NCBI RefSeq assembly: GCF_001698205.1
Contig: NZ_CP016591.1
Location: 806,001-870,000, forward strand
Direction: 5' to 3'
Length of the DNA: 64,000 nt
From: Tsuneonella dongtanensis
GTDB taxonomy: Bacteria; Pseudomonadota; Alphaproteobacteria; Sphingomonadales; Sphingomonadaceae
The position numbers and the translations under genes are program-made. Below, one piece after another: positions 17,815 through 26,160 of the stretch; position 1 is the first letter of the stretch, and every line of letters starts with the position of its first letter. The notes under the pieces were generated by a model. It was not told the origin of the DNA and made no database searches. It saw only the letters and a program-made list of their open reading frames with translations.

Positions 17815-19739
17815 TTGACCTTCGCGACGCCATCCCTAGTCTGCACGATCGGGCGGATCGTGCCGTCGGGGTCGAAGTACATGTATTCGACCGCGACGTT
17901 GCGGCGATTGCCGCGACCGGGAAAACCATAGGGGCTGGTGAAGTTGCCCCAGTGGTAAAAGTAATACCACCGGCCCTTGAACTCGACCATCGAGTGATGG
18001 TCCTGCGCCCCTTCGGGCTTGGCATTGATCGCGCCCTTGAACTCGAACGGGCCGTAGGGGCTCTTGCCCATGGCGTAGTAGCCCTGGTTCTCGCGGTCCT
18101 CGAAGTCGGTGTAGCTGTAGTAATAGACGCCGTTCCGCTTCGCCATGTAGGCGCCTTCGCGAAAATTCTCGGCCCCGTAGTTTATGTCGTACGGCGCTTC
18201 GGCCAGGCTCAGCATGTCGTCGCTGAGCCGCGCGACCTTGTGGATGCCGAAATAGAGGTACGCCTTGCCGTCGTCGTCGATGAAGCACATCGGGTCGATG
18301 CCCGACGTGCCCGGTATCGGACGGCCGCTTTCCTTGAACGGTCCCCACGGATTGTCGCCGGTGGCGACCCCGATGACCCAGTTCTTCCGCATGTCCTTGA
18401 TCGGGAAATAGAGGAAGTACTTGCCGTTCTTGCGGCAGGCACCGGGCGCCCACAGGAACTTGCCGCTGTCGGTGGACCACGGCACCATGTCGGCGTTGAA
18501 GATTTCGCCATGGTCGGTCCAGTCGACCATGTTCGCGCTGGAGATCAGGTGCGTGCCGTCCATCGCGGCATAGCCGCGCTCGCCTTCGGGCGGGTCGTGA
18601 TCCTGGCTGGTGTAGACCCAGACCCGCCCGTCCCACACGTGCGCGTCGGGATCGGCGCCGCGATAGGTTTCGACGATCGGGTTGCCGGGGGTCGGGTTGG
18701 GATTGGGCCAGCTGCCGTCAGGCAGGCGTTGGAGGAACGGCTCCTTTGCCGCGGGCGCGGCGCTGTCCAGCGGCAGGCGTTCCATCGTGGTGGTTTCCGC
18801 GCCCCCGCCGCGCATATTGTTGCCGCTGGCGGTCCACAGGTAGCCGCCCCACGCGATCAGCCCGGTGCCGTGGCGTTCCTGCACCAGCGCGGTCGCCGTC
18901 TCCCAGGGGCGGAAATCGCCGGCCAGGGTTTCGGTTTCGGCCAGCGCGCGCGGGCGTTCGCCGCTCTCTCCGCCGACCAGCCAGAACTTGCGGTCGGCGA
19001 AGGCGCCCATCGCCCCGGCGCGCTGGGTGATCAGCCGCTGCGGCAGCACGGTCCAACTGTCGGCAGCCAGGTCGAAGCGATCGACTTCGGCCACGGTCCG
19101 GTGGAAGGTATCGGGATCGGGGCCGGTTATGCGCCCGCCATAGGCATAGATCGCGTTGCCGTCGGTCACCGCCTGGAAATGGTCGCGAAAGTGCGGCACG
19201 TCCTTGAGAACGGTCCACGCCTTCGTGGCGAAATCGTAGCGATCGGCCCAGCGCACCTGCCCGCCGAGGTGACCCTTCGTCGCGCCCGCGATCAGGTAGA
19301 GCGAACGTCCGACGACGACCGCTCCGGCCGCGCCGCGCACGCGGCCTTCGGGCAGTTTCGGACCCAGGCTCCAGCGATCTGTGGTGGGGTCGTAAACGTG
19401 CACCGTATCGACCGGGGTCTCGTTGGGGAATTTCCCGGTAAACGCACCCACCACCCAGATCTTGCCGTCGTGCACGACCGGCTGGAAATGGTTGAGCTCG
19501 ATCGGCGGCGGCGACCCTTGCTTCCACACGTTCGCCCTGGGGTCGTAGATGCTGACCGGCCGGATGCCGCGCCCGCCGAGAAGGTAGAACTTGTCACCCA
19601 CCGCCACGAAGCCCGCCTCGTGCCGGGCGACAGGTTGCGAGCCATCGGCGCTTTCGACCGTCTGCCACTGCGCCGCGAGAGGGGCGGCGAGTACCAGCGC
19701 GATGGCGCTGAACGCGCCGCGGATCGCCCCCTTGCGCAT
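17811..19739 (-). CDS. Kelch propeller fused to GH43 glycosidase, secreted
   Basis: 642 residues from ATG 19739, two bases after the sulfatase stop. After a signal peptide (to about residue 23), residues 30-320 are Kelch-type repeats (FYLLGGRGIRPVSIYDP, IWVVGAFTG, LYLIAGATKG, IYAYGGRI, FWLVGGESG). Residues 355-642 form a GH43 domain with Asp365 in ADPDAHVWDG, Asp482 in GIDPMCF and Glu528 in FREGAYM, the complete catalytic triad. A Kelch propeller may bind carbohydrate or partners. The fusion could be a dockable exo-enzyme. It is very likely co-expressed with the upstream sulfatase. Confidence 0.83.
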   Translation of the reverse strand: MRKGAIRGAFSAIALVLAAPLAAQWQTVESADGSQPVARHEAGFVAVGDKFYLLGGRGIRPVSIYDPRANVWKQGSPPPIELNHFQPVVHDGKIWVVGAFTGKFPNETPVDTVHVYDPTTDRWSLGPKLPEGRVRGAAGAVVVGRSLYLIAGATKGHLGGQVRWADRYDFATKAWTVLKDVPHFRDHFQAVTDGNAIYAYGGRITGPDPDTFHRTVAEVDRFDLAADSWTVLPQRLITQRAGAMGAFADRKFWLVGGESGERPRALAETETLAGDFRPWETATALVQERHGTGLIAWGGYLWTASGNNMRGGGAETTTMERLPLDSAAPAAKEPFLQRLPDGSWPNPNPTPGNPIVETYRGADPDAHVWDGRVWVYTSQDHDPPEGERGYAAMDGTHLISSANMVDWTDHGEIFNADMVPWSTDSGKFLWAPGACRKNGKYFLYFPIKDMRKNWVIGVATGDNPWGPFKESGRPIPGTSGIDPMCFIDDDGKAYLYFGIHKVARLSDDMLSLAEAPYDINYGAENFREGAYMAKRNGVYYYSYTDFEDRENQGYYAMGKSPYGPFEFKGAINAKPEGAQDHHSMVEFKGRWYYFYHWGNFTSPYGFPGRGNRRNVAVEYMYFDPDGTIRPIVQTRDGVAKVK

Positions 19740-19741
19740 CG

Positions 19742-21367
19742 TCAGTAGTCCCCGCGCCGCTCGCCCGCTTCGACCGGAGGCGCGCTGCGGCGCCGCTCCT
19801 CGCGGGCCTTCTTGCGCCTTTCGAGCTCTTCGGGGCTCACCGGCTTGCGGCCTTTCCTGCCACCGGCTCCGGCGCCGTCGCCGGCGGCACCCTGCGCCTG
19901 CGCCGGCTTCAGCGGCTCGCGCGCAGAAAAGTCCTTGGTCGCGGCGCGGAACTGGGCCGCGACCTTGGCATAGGCCGGGTCGGCGATCAGGTTTTTCCAC
20001 TCATTGGGGTCGGCCTTCTCGTCGTAGAGCTCCTCCGAGCCGTCCTTGTAGAAGGTGTAGCGCCAGCGGTCGCCGCGCAGCGAGCTGCCGAAGTCCATCG
20101 AGGTGAGGACGTATTCGCGCTCGAGCTTTGCGGTATCCGCATTCTCGAGCACGGGCACCAGGCTCTTGCCGTAGATGTCCTGCGGGTCGGGCAGGCCGGC
20201 CAGCGCATCCATCGTCGGGAAAATGTCGAGAAGAGAGACCGGCTGGCCGAAGCGCTTGCCGTCGTCCTGCTTGCCCGGCAGCGCGATCACCATCGGGATG
20301 CGGCCCGACCGCTCCCACAGGGTGACCTTGCGCCAGGCGTCCTTCTCGCCGAGGTGCCAGCCGTGGTCGCTCCACAGCACAATTACCGTGTTGTCGGCGT
20401 ACTTGCTCGTCTCGAGCGCATCGAGCAGACGACCGAGCTGGTCGTCGACGAAATTGATGCTGGCGAGATAGGCGCGGATCGCCTCGTGCCACTTGGCCTC
20501 GCCGTTCTCGGTGATGATCTCCTGCTCGCGGGTGCCGTGGTTCGCCGCCCAGCCAGTCAGGTCGTCCTTGTCGGTCTTGAGGTAGGGCGGCAGCGCGGGG
20601 TTGGCGTTGATCCGGTCCCAGTTCGCGCGCGGCATGTACCAGGTGAGATGCGGCAACTGGTACCCGATCGCCAGCACGAATGGCGCGTCGTGATCTTTTT
20701 GCAGGAAGTCGATGCCGAAGCTCGACATCTTGTATTCCATGAAATCCGACGCCGGGGCATCGACCGGGCCCCAGTCGAATGCCGGCAGGAACTTGGTCAG
20801 CTTGGGCAGGCCGTTCAGCGGCAGCTTGTCTGCGGCTGGCTTGGGATGGCCGCCGGCCTTGAAATACTGGTCCCACCGCTGGTGCACGTTGTCGGGGTTG
20901 TGGAACAGCTTGCCCGTGCCGGCGACGTGGTAGCCGGCGTCGTCGAAGTGTTCGAACAGCGTCTTCCGGTTCGGCATGTACTTGCGCAGCGGTTGCTGAT
21001 TGTTGCCGTAGATGCCGGTGCGCGACGGGTGTACGCCGGTCAGCAGCGCGATGCGCGACGGATTGCACACGGTCGCCGCCGTTTGCGCATTGTCGAACCG
21101 CACGCCCTTGGCGGCGAGCCGCGCGAAGTTGGGTGTGATCGTATCGGGGTGACCGGGCTCGAACGGCTTCACCCAGTCGTTCAGATCGTCGACCGCGATG
21201 AACAGGAAATTGGGTTTGCCGGTTTGCGGCCGGTCGGGCTTGCCGGGGATCGGTTGTCCGCGCTCGCCGGCGGGAACCGCGTCGTCGTCTTCCTGGGCTA
21301 TGGCGGGCTGCGCCAATGCGGTCAGGGCAAGCAGTGTCGCTCCCCACGCGGCTCGAATGGTCGTCAA
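19742..21367 (-). CDS. Cys-type S1 sulfatase, iduronate-2-sulfatase-like, secreted
   Basis: 541 residues from a TTG at 21367. GGGAGAG lies five bases upstream, and the TTG directly precedes the signal peptide TTIRAAWGATLLALTALAQPAIAQ; longer starts lack a site. FLFIAVDDLNDW and LWSDHGWHLGEKDAW form the metal site, and Cys101 in VCNPSRIALLTG is the formylglycine residue. After the fold comes a charged, Ala/Gly-rich tail (GRKGRKPVSPEELERRKKAR) not typical of the family, possibly a linker or surface-binding tail. It is first in a three-gene unit with the Kelch-GH43 and the TIM-barrel lipoprotein. Confidence 0.87.
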   Translation of the reverse strand: MTTIRAAWGATLLALTALAQPAIAQEDDDAVPAGERGQPIPGKPDRPQTGKPNFLFIAVDDLNDWVKPFEPGHPDTITPNFARLAAKGVRFDNAQTAATVCNPSRIALLTGVHPSRTGIYGNNQQPLRKYMPNRKTLFEHFDDAGYHVAGTGKLFHNPDNVHQRWDQYFKAGGHPKPAADKLPLNGLPKLTKFLPAFDWGPVDAPASDFMEYKMSSFGIDFLQKDHDAPFVLAIGYQLPHLTWYMPRANWDRINANPALPPYLKTDKDDLTGWAANHGTREQEIITENGEAKWHEAIRAYLASINFVDDQLGRLLDALETSKYADNTVIVLWSDHGWHLGEKDAWRKVTLWERSGRIPMVIALPGKQDDGKRFGQPVSLLDIFPTMDALAGLPDPQDIYGKSLVPVLENADTAKLEREYVLTSMDFGSSLRGDRWRYTFYKDGSEELYDEKADPNEWKNLIADPAYAKVAAQFRAATKDFSAREPLKPAQAQGAAGDGAGAGGRKGRKPVSPEELERRKKAREERRRSAPPVEAGERRGDY

Positions 21368-21372
21368 TCTCG

Positions 21373-21379
21373 CTCTCCC
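21373..21379 (-). promoter_or_regulatory. Ribosome binding site that fixes a TTG start
   Basis: GGGAGAG on the minus strand, five bases before the TTG at 21367. The same heptamer precedes the starts at 12671, 31179 and 43701, and close variants precede 9538, 12582, 26161 and 51790, which supports the non-ATG start. Confidence 0.6.
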
Positions 21380-21419
21380 GTTGGCGACTCGAAAAACGGT
21401 CACCGGGGTTCACAAGTAT

Positions 21420-21436
21420 TATTTATGTGATAAATA
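21420..21436. promoter_or_regulatory. Inverted repeat, putative FadR-type operator between divergent sulfatases
   Basis: TATTTAT and ATAAATA are perfect inverted repeats around GTG. This is the same half-site spacing as the TTGT-N3-ACAA sites elsewhere, with A in place of G/C in the core. It lies in the 117-base gap between the divergent sulfatase genes. Confidence 0.45.
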
Positions 21437-21484
21437 GGCAAGCGAGACGAGACCCGGCGTACGGGCGCGAAAAGAGAGGGATGC

Positions 21485-22951
21485 ATGGCACTTCATCGAA
21501 AATTCCTGGCTGCGGTGGTTGCCGCGGCGGGTTTCCTCGTGGCCACCGGCGCGCACGCACAGGCAACCGCACCGAAGAAGCAGCCGAACATCATCTTCAT
21601 CATGGCCGACGATCTCGGCTATGGCGATATCGCCGCGTTCGACACCACCGAGATCGAGACGCCGAACCTTTCGCGCATGGCGGCCGAAGGGACGAAGTTC
21701 ACCCAGTTCTATTCTGGCTCGACCGTCTGCGCGCCGTCGCGCAGCGTGCTGATGACCGGCTATCACGTCGGCCACACGCGCGTGCGCGGCAACGCGGGCA
21801 AGGATACCCAGACGCTGAAGAAGGGCGACTGGACCGTCGCGAAGATCCTGCACGACGCCGGCTACCAGACCGCGCTGGTGGGCAAGTGGGGCCTCGGCGA
21901 CCAGGGGAACGAGGGGCAGCCGACCGACCACGGGTTCGACTATTTCTACGGCTTCCTGAACCAGGTCCACGCGCACAATCACTACCCGGACTTTATCTGG
22001 CGCAACAAGACCAGGGTCCCGCTCGACAACGTCGTTCAGCTCGCTCCCGAAGCCTACATGGACTTCCATGGCGGCGTCGCGCGACCGAAGGACCGCAAGA
22101 CCTACATCGAGGATGAGTTCCGGCGCGAGGCTCTGCAGTACATCGACAAGGCGGCGGCAAACGGAAAGCCGTTCTTCCTCTATTACGCGCTGATCAGCCC
22201 GCACGCGAACAACGAGGCGGAGAAGGTCGACTGGGCGCACGGACTAGAGGTACCGACGAACGACCGCTACGCGCAAAAGCCGTGGCCGGAGGAATCGAAG
22301 GGCTATGCCGCGATGGTCGGGCATATCGACCATAGCGTGGGGCTCGTGATGGACCGTCTGCGCGACCTCGGCATCGCGGACGATACGATCGTCATATTCA
22401 CTTCCGACAACGGCACCCATGCCGAGGGGGGCTACGATCCCGAGTTCCTCGATTCGAACGGCCCCTTCCGCGGCATCAAGCGCGACATGTTCGAAGGCGG
22501 CATCCACCAGCCGACGATCGCCTGGGGGCCGGGCACCGTGCCGAACGGCAAGACCAGCGAACACATCGGCTACTTCGCCGACATCTGGCCGACTTTCGCC
22601 GAGCTGGCGGGCGTCGACGCGGCGAAGCTGCCGGGCGGCGCGCGCGACGGGGTCAGCATGGTCCCATCGCTGACCGGGCGCGGGACGCAGAAGGACCACG
22701 ACTATCTCTACTGGGAATTCTACGAGCACGGCTCGGCGCAGGCGCTGCGGATGGGCAAGTGGAAGGCGGTGCGCGTGCCGATGTTGACCGGCCCGATCCA
22801 GCTCTACGACCTCTCCAACGACACCGGCGAGACCCGCGATCTCGCCACGCAGCACCCCGACATCGTCAAGCGGGTCATCGACCTGATGGCCAAGGAACAC
22901 GTTCCCGATCCCAACTGGAAACCGCAACTGGAAGCCGCCGGCAGGCTCTAG
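21485..22951 (+). CDS. Cys-type S1 sulfatase, arylsulfatase A-like, secreted
   Basis: 488 residues with signal peptide MALHRKFLAAVVAAAGFLVATGAHAQ, preceded by AAAGAGAGGGATGC. NIIFIMADDLGYGD (Asp42, Asp43), FTSDNGTHAEGGYDP and the VGKWGLGDQG segment give the metal and substrate sites; Cys82 in VCAPSRSVLMTG is the formylglycine residue. The sequence is typical of arylsulfatase-A-like enzymes in polysaccharide loci, some of which act on sulfated galactans. It is first in a plus-strand unit with GH43 and DUF5060 genes. Confidence 0.9.
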   Translation: MALHRKFLAAVVAAAGFLVATGAHAQATAPKKQPNIIFIMADDLGYGDIAAFDTTEIETPNLSRMAAEGTKFTQFYSGSTVCAPSRSVLMTGYHVGHTRVRGNAGKDTQTLKKGDWTVAKILHDAGYQTALVGKWGLGDQGNEGQPTDHGFDYFYGFLNQVHAHNHYPDFIWRNKTRVPLDNVVQLAPEAYMDFHGGVARPKDRKTYIEDEFRREALQYIDKAAANGKPFFLYYALISPHANNEAEKVDWAHGLEVPTNDRYAQKPWPEESKGYAAMVGHIDHSVGLVMDRLRDLGIADDTIVIFTSDNGTHAEGGYDPEFLDSNGPFRGIKRDMFEGGIHQPTIAWGPGTVPNGKTSEHIGYFADIWPTFAELAGVDAAKLPGGARDGVSMVPSLTGRGTQKDHDYLYWEFYEHGSAQALRMGKWKAVRVPMLTGPIQLYDLSNDTGETRDLATQHPDIVKRVIDLMAKEHVPDPNWKPQLEAAGRL

Positions 22952-23059
22952 GCCGGGGCAGGGGCCGGGGTCGGCAAAATGCGCCTTCGCAGGGTCCTGA
23001 CGGGCGCGGTCGCGGCGCTGTTCCTGGAGGCCGGGCCTTCTGGGCCGGGGAGCGGGCAA

Positions 23060-24109
23060 GTGAAGGCGCTCGCATATCTCTGTCCACTCGCCTTCGCCGG
23101 TGCGGCGCTCGCGGCGCACGCGGCACCCCCGGCGGAGGGTGCGGTACCGGTGTCCCTTCCTGCCGGCGACCTGGCGGACGGGACCTTCCGCAATCCTGTG
23201 CTCGTCGGCGCGCAGGGCGATGTGTCGGTCGTCCGCGACGGGGAAGACTTCTACGCGACCTTCGGCAAGACGCTCGACGTCTGGCATTCGCGCGACCTGG
23301 TGAACTGGGAGAAGATCGCGACGCCGAACCTGCGCGGTCTCGGCAGTCCGTGGGCACCCGACATCGTGAAGCACGCCGGCACCTGGTATATCTACACCAC
23401 GCTCGTCGACCGCTCCCGTCCGTCGGGACAGCAGTTCATGAACGTCGTGATCACCGCACCGAGGCCCGAAGGACCGTGGAGCGAGCCGGTCGATCTCGAT
23501 CGCTACAATCCGATCGATCCGGGCCACGCCACCGACGCTTCCGGCAAGCGGTACATCATGTACAGCGCCGGCCGGCTGATGCCGCTCACCGACGATGGCA
23601 AGGCGCTTGTCGGCGACATCCCGGAACGTCTGTCAACCTATGTCGGGTGGCCCTATCCCGCCGACTGGCAGGTCGAATGCTTCTGCCTCGAGGCGCCCAA
23701 ACTGCTCTGGCACGATGGATGGCTCCACATGCTGTCGGCGCAAGGTGGTACTGCCGGTCCGCCGACCGCGCACATGGCGATCAGCGCCCGCGCGCGCGAC
23801 GTTCACGGCCCGTGGCAGAATAATCCGCACAACGCGCTGGTCCACGGCATTTCCCGGACGGGACGGTTTGTGCGGATGGGGCACGGGCAACTCGTCGACG
23901 ACGCGAACGGCGACTGGTGGATGCTCTTCACGGGTTACAATCCGGCGATCGGGCCCGGCAAGATGCTGCTCGTGCTGCCCATCGCCTGGGACGCGGACGG
24001 CTGGCCGATGATCAAGCCGGGCGCCGACGTCGAAAACGTCATGGCCAAGCCCGCCGGGACCGCCGTACCGCATCAGGGCTCGCGCGCAACGATTGCATCA
24101 GGGGAATAG
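23060..24109 (+). CDS. GH43-like glycosidase, secreted
   Basis: 349 residues from GTG 23060. GGGGAGC lies upstream and the codon opens a clean signal peptide (KALAYLCPLAFAGAALAAHA). An ATG at 22979 would add a GC-rich stretch unlike a leader. GH43 features are FRNPVLVGAQGDVSVVRDG (base Asp), PWAPDIVKHAGTWYIYTT, PIDPGHATDASGKRYIMYS (second Asp) and CFCLEAPKLLWHDGWLHML (acid Glu). The fold is a single five-bladed propeller with no accessory module. It lies 108 bases after the sulfatase and five bases before the next glycosidase, so all three are probably one transcript. Confidence 0.8.
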   Translation: MKALAYLCPLAFAGAALAAHAAPPAEGAVPVSLPAGDLADGTFRNPVLVGAQGDVSVVRDGEDFYATFGKTLDVWHSRDLVNWEKIATPNLRGLGSPWAPDIVKHAGTWYIYTTLVDRSRPSGQQFMNVVITAPRPEGPWSEPVDLDRYNPIDPGHATDASGKRYIMYSAGRLMPLTDDGKALVGDIPERLSTYVGWPYPADWQVECFCLEAPKLLWHDGWLHMLSAQGGTAGPPTAHMAISARARDVHGPWQNNPHNALVHGISRTGRFVRMGHGQLVDDANGDWWMLFTGYNPAIGPGKMLLVLPIAWDADGWPMIKPGADVENVMAKPAGTAVPHQGSRATIASGE

Positions 24110-24114
24110 GGATC

Positions 24115-25980
24115 GTGTCTATTTTCGCGGCTTTTCTCGCGGCCGCGCCGCTCGCAGCCTCGCCTCAGCTCGACGGCGCCGGGGGCCCCAACGATCCGCT
24201 GACCGTCACGGTCAATGGACCCGCGCTCGACGAGGCGCAGGGCGCGAACCCGTTCGCCGACTATCGGCTGGACGTGACCTTTTCCGACGGCAAGGCGGCC
24301 TGGACGGTGCCAGGCTATTTCGACGGCTGCGGCACGGCAGCGGACGACGGATGTACCGGCGGCACGGTCTGGCGCGCGCATTTCCTGCCGCCTCACCCCG
24401 GCACGTGGACCTGGCGGATCGGCTTCACGCAGGGACGCGACGTCGCCGCGACCGATAATGCCACCGGGGTCCGGCTGCGCCCGGACGGAATGCGCGGCCG
24501 TTTCACCGTCGCCGCGCAGTCGCGAGATGCGGTTGGCGCGCGCGGTACGCTGCGATACACCGGCGATGCCTATTATCGCTGGTCGGGCAGCGGCGCGCCG
24601 TTCTTCAAGTTCGGTCCGGACGCGCCGGAAAACACGCTGGCCTACAGCGGGTTCGATGCCACTTCGAACGCCAAGGGCCTGCGCAAGGACTGGGCTCCGC
24701 ACGAGCGCGACTTCGATGCCGCGGCTGCGCCCTACCTGTGGCGCGACGGACAGGGGCGCGGGCTCCTGGGCATGATGCGCTACCTGGCGGACAGCAAACT
24801 CAACACCGTTTCGATGCTCCTGTTCAACGTGGGCGGCGACGATCGCAATGTCGTGCCGCAGTTGTTCGCGGTTTCCGAAGCCGAGTATGCCGAGATGAAA
24901 CCGGGCGAGCAGTGGCGTACCGGCGTGGTCCACGACCGCTACGATGTCTCCAAGCTCGCGCAATGGCGCCGCGCGCTGGCCTATGGCGACGCGCTCGGGC
25001 TCGCCCTCCACCTCAAATTGCAGGAAACCGAGAACGACCAGTTCATGGACGGCGGCGACCTCGGCCGCGAACGCCGCATCTACCTGCGCGAGATGATCGC
25101 CCGGTTCGGCGCCTTTCGCGGAGTGACCTGGAACCTGGGCGAGGAAAACACGCAGACGCCAGACCAGGTGCGCGCGATGGCGGCCTACGTCGACCGTATC
25201 GACCCATACGACCATCCGATCGTGCTCCACACTTTTCCGGAACAGAAGGAGCGTTACCGCCCGTTGCTGGGCGCGGCGAGCAGCCTGAACGGGTTCTCGC
25301 TGCAGGGGCAGAAGGACGATTTCGCAGATATCCGTCCGGACATCGTCCAGTGGCGCACCGCATCCGACCTGACCGGACGCCGTTGGCCGATCGGCTACGA
25401 CGAGCCCGGCAGCGCGGCCGGCGGGGCGGGGGTCGATCCGGGCTACCCGGACAGTCGGTTGCCGTCCAAACGCGATCTGTCGATCCCGCGCGAACGATTC
25501 CGGCGCGAGGTAATCTGGAACACGCTGACCGCCGGGGGCGACGGGGTCGAGGCCTATTACGGTTACAGGACCGGGTGCACCGACCTGAATTGCCAGGATC
25601 ACCGCACGCGCGCGGAACTCTGGCGCGACGGGGTGCGGGGGCGGGAATTCTTCGAGACCCACATCGGAGCGCGGGCAAGCGGAATGCGGGCGGAAGACGG
25701 CCTTACTGCCGACCCGACCGACTACGTGTTCGCCGAAGCGGGCAGGACGTACCTCATCTACACCACGGCAGCGGACAGGCTGCGGCTCTCGCTGCTCGGC
25801 TTTCCCGGCCAGTACACGATCGAATGGTTCGATCCTACGGGTTCATCCGGTCTCGAAAAGGGTTCGCTAGCGACGATCGACGTCGGGACCGACGCCAAAC
25901 TGGCGATGGAGGTCGCGCTCGGTGCGCCGCCGCGCAACATCGGCTCGGACTGGGTCGTTCTGCTCCGACGCGTCAACTAG
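24115..25980 (+). CDS. DUF5060-containing glycosidase (GH140-like barrel), secreted
   Basis: 621 residues from GTG 24115, with AGGGGAATAGG upstream and a short signal peptide (SIFAAFLAAAPLAAS). Residues 25-135 form a DUF5060-type beta domain (DVTFSDGKAAWTVPGYFDG, HPGTWTWRIGF). A TIM barrel follows, with FFKFGPDAPENTLAY, LHLKLQETENDQF and TWNLGEENTQTPDQ, where Glu343 or Glu344 is a likely catalytic acid; IGYDEPGSA may carry the second acidic residue. A C-terminal beta domain (YLIYTTAADRLRLSLL) follows the barrel. Relatives include exo-acting enzymes on galactan or apiose-containing chains; the specificity is open. Confidence 0.75.
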   Translation: MSIFAAFLAAAPLAASPQLDGAGGPNDPLTVTVNGPALDEAQGANPFADYRLDVTFSDGKAAWTVPGYFDGCGTAADDGCTGGTVWRAHFLPPHPGTWTWRIGFTQGRDVAATDNATGVRLRPDGMRGRFTVAAQSRDAVGARGTLRYTGDAYYRWSGSGAPFFKFGPDAPENTLAYSGFDATSNAKGLRKDWAPHERDFDAAAAPYLWRDGQGRGLLGMMRYLADSKLNTVSMLLFNVGGDDRNVVPQLFAVSEAEYAEMKPGEQWRTGVVHDRYDVSKLAQWRRALAYGDALGLALHLKLQETENDQFMDGGDLGRERRIYLREMIARFGAFRGVTWNLGEENTQTPDQVRAMAAYVDRIDPYDHPIVLHTFPEQKERYRPLLGAASSLNGFSLQGQKDDFADIRPDIVQWRTASDLTGRRWPIGYDEPGSAAGGAGVDPGYPDSRLPSKRDLSIPRERFRREVIWNTLTAGGDGVEAYYGYRTGCTDLNCQDHRTRAELWRDGVRGREFFETHIGARASGMRAEDGLTADPTDYVFAEAGRTYLIYTTAADRLRLSLLGFPGQYTIEWFDPTGSSGLEKGSLATIDVGTDAKLAMEVALGAPPRNIGSDWVVLLRRVN

Positions 25981-26047
25981 CGAGTTGGACCAAATTGGCG
26001 TAATCTGTGCAATTCAATGACTTATTAGATATCGTAAACTCCGTTGC

Positions 26048-26064
26048 AAGTCATACTTGTATGA
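26048..26064. promoter_or_regulatory. Putative FadR-type operator upstream of the TonB-dependent receptor
   Basis: AAGTCATACTT (26048-26058) is a perfect inverted repeat with the GT-N3-AC core. It overlaps a second repeat, TCATAC-TT-GTATGA (26051-26064). The sites lie about 100 bases before the receptor start in the 180-base gap after the DUF5060 gene. Confidence 0.5.
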
Positions 26065-26160
26065 TTTATTATCCCAAGGCTCGTGACGCTTGCCAGGAGC
26101 CGAACGATCAGGACAGCAGGGGGCCGAAACGATGCCCCTTCGCCTTGGGAGGGGAATATC

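Noticed and set aside
22952-23059. Start of the GH43 gene at ATG 22979
   Set aside because: The added 27 residues are not leader-like, whereas GTG 23060 has a binding site and opens a normal signal peptide.
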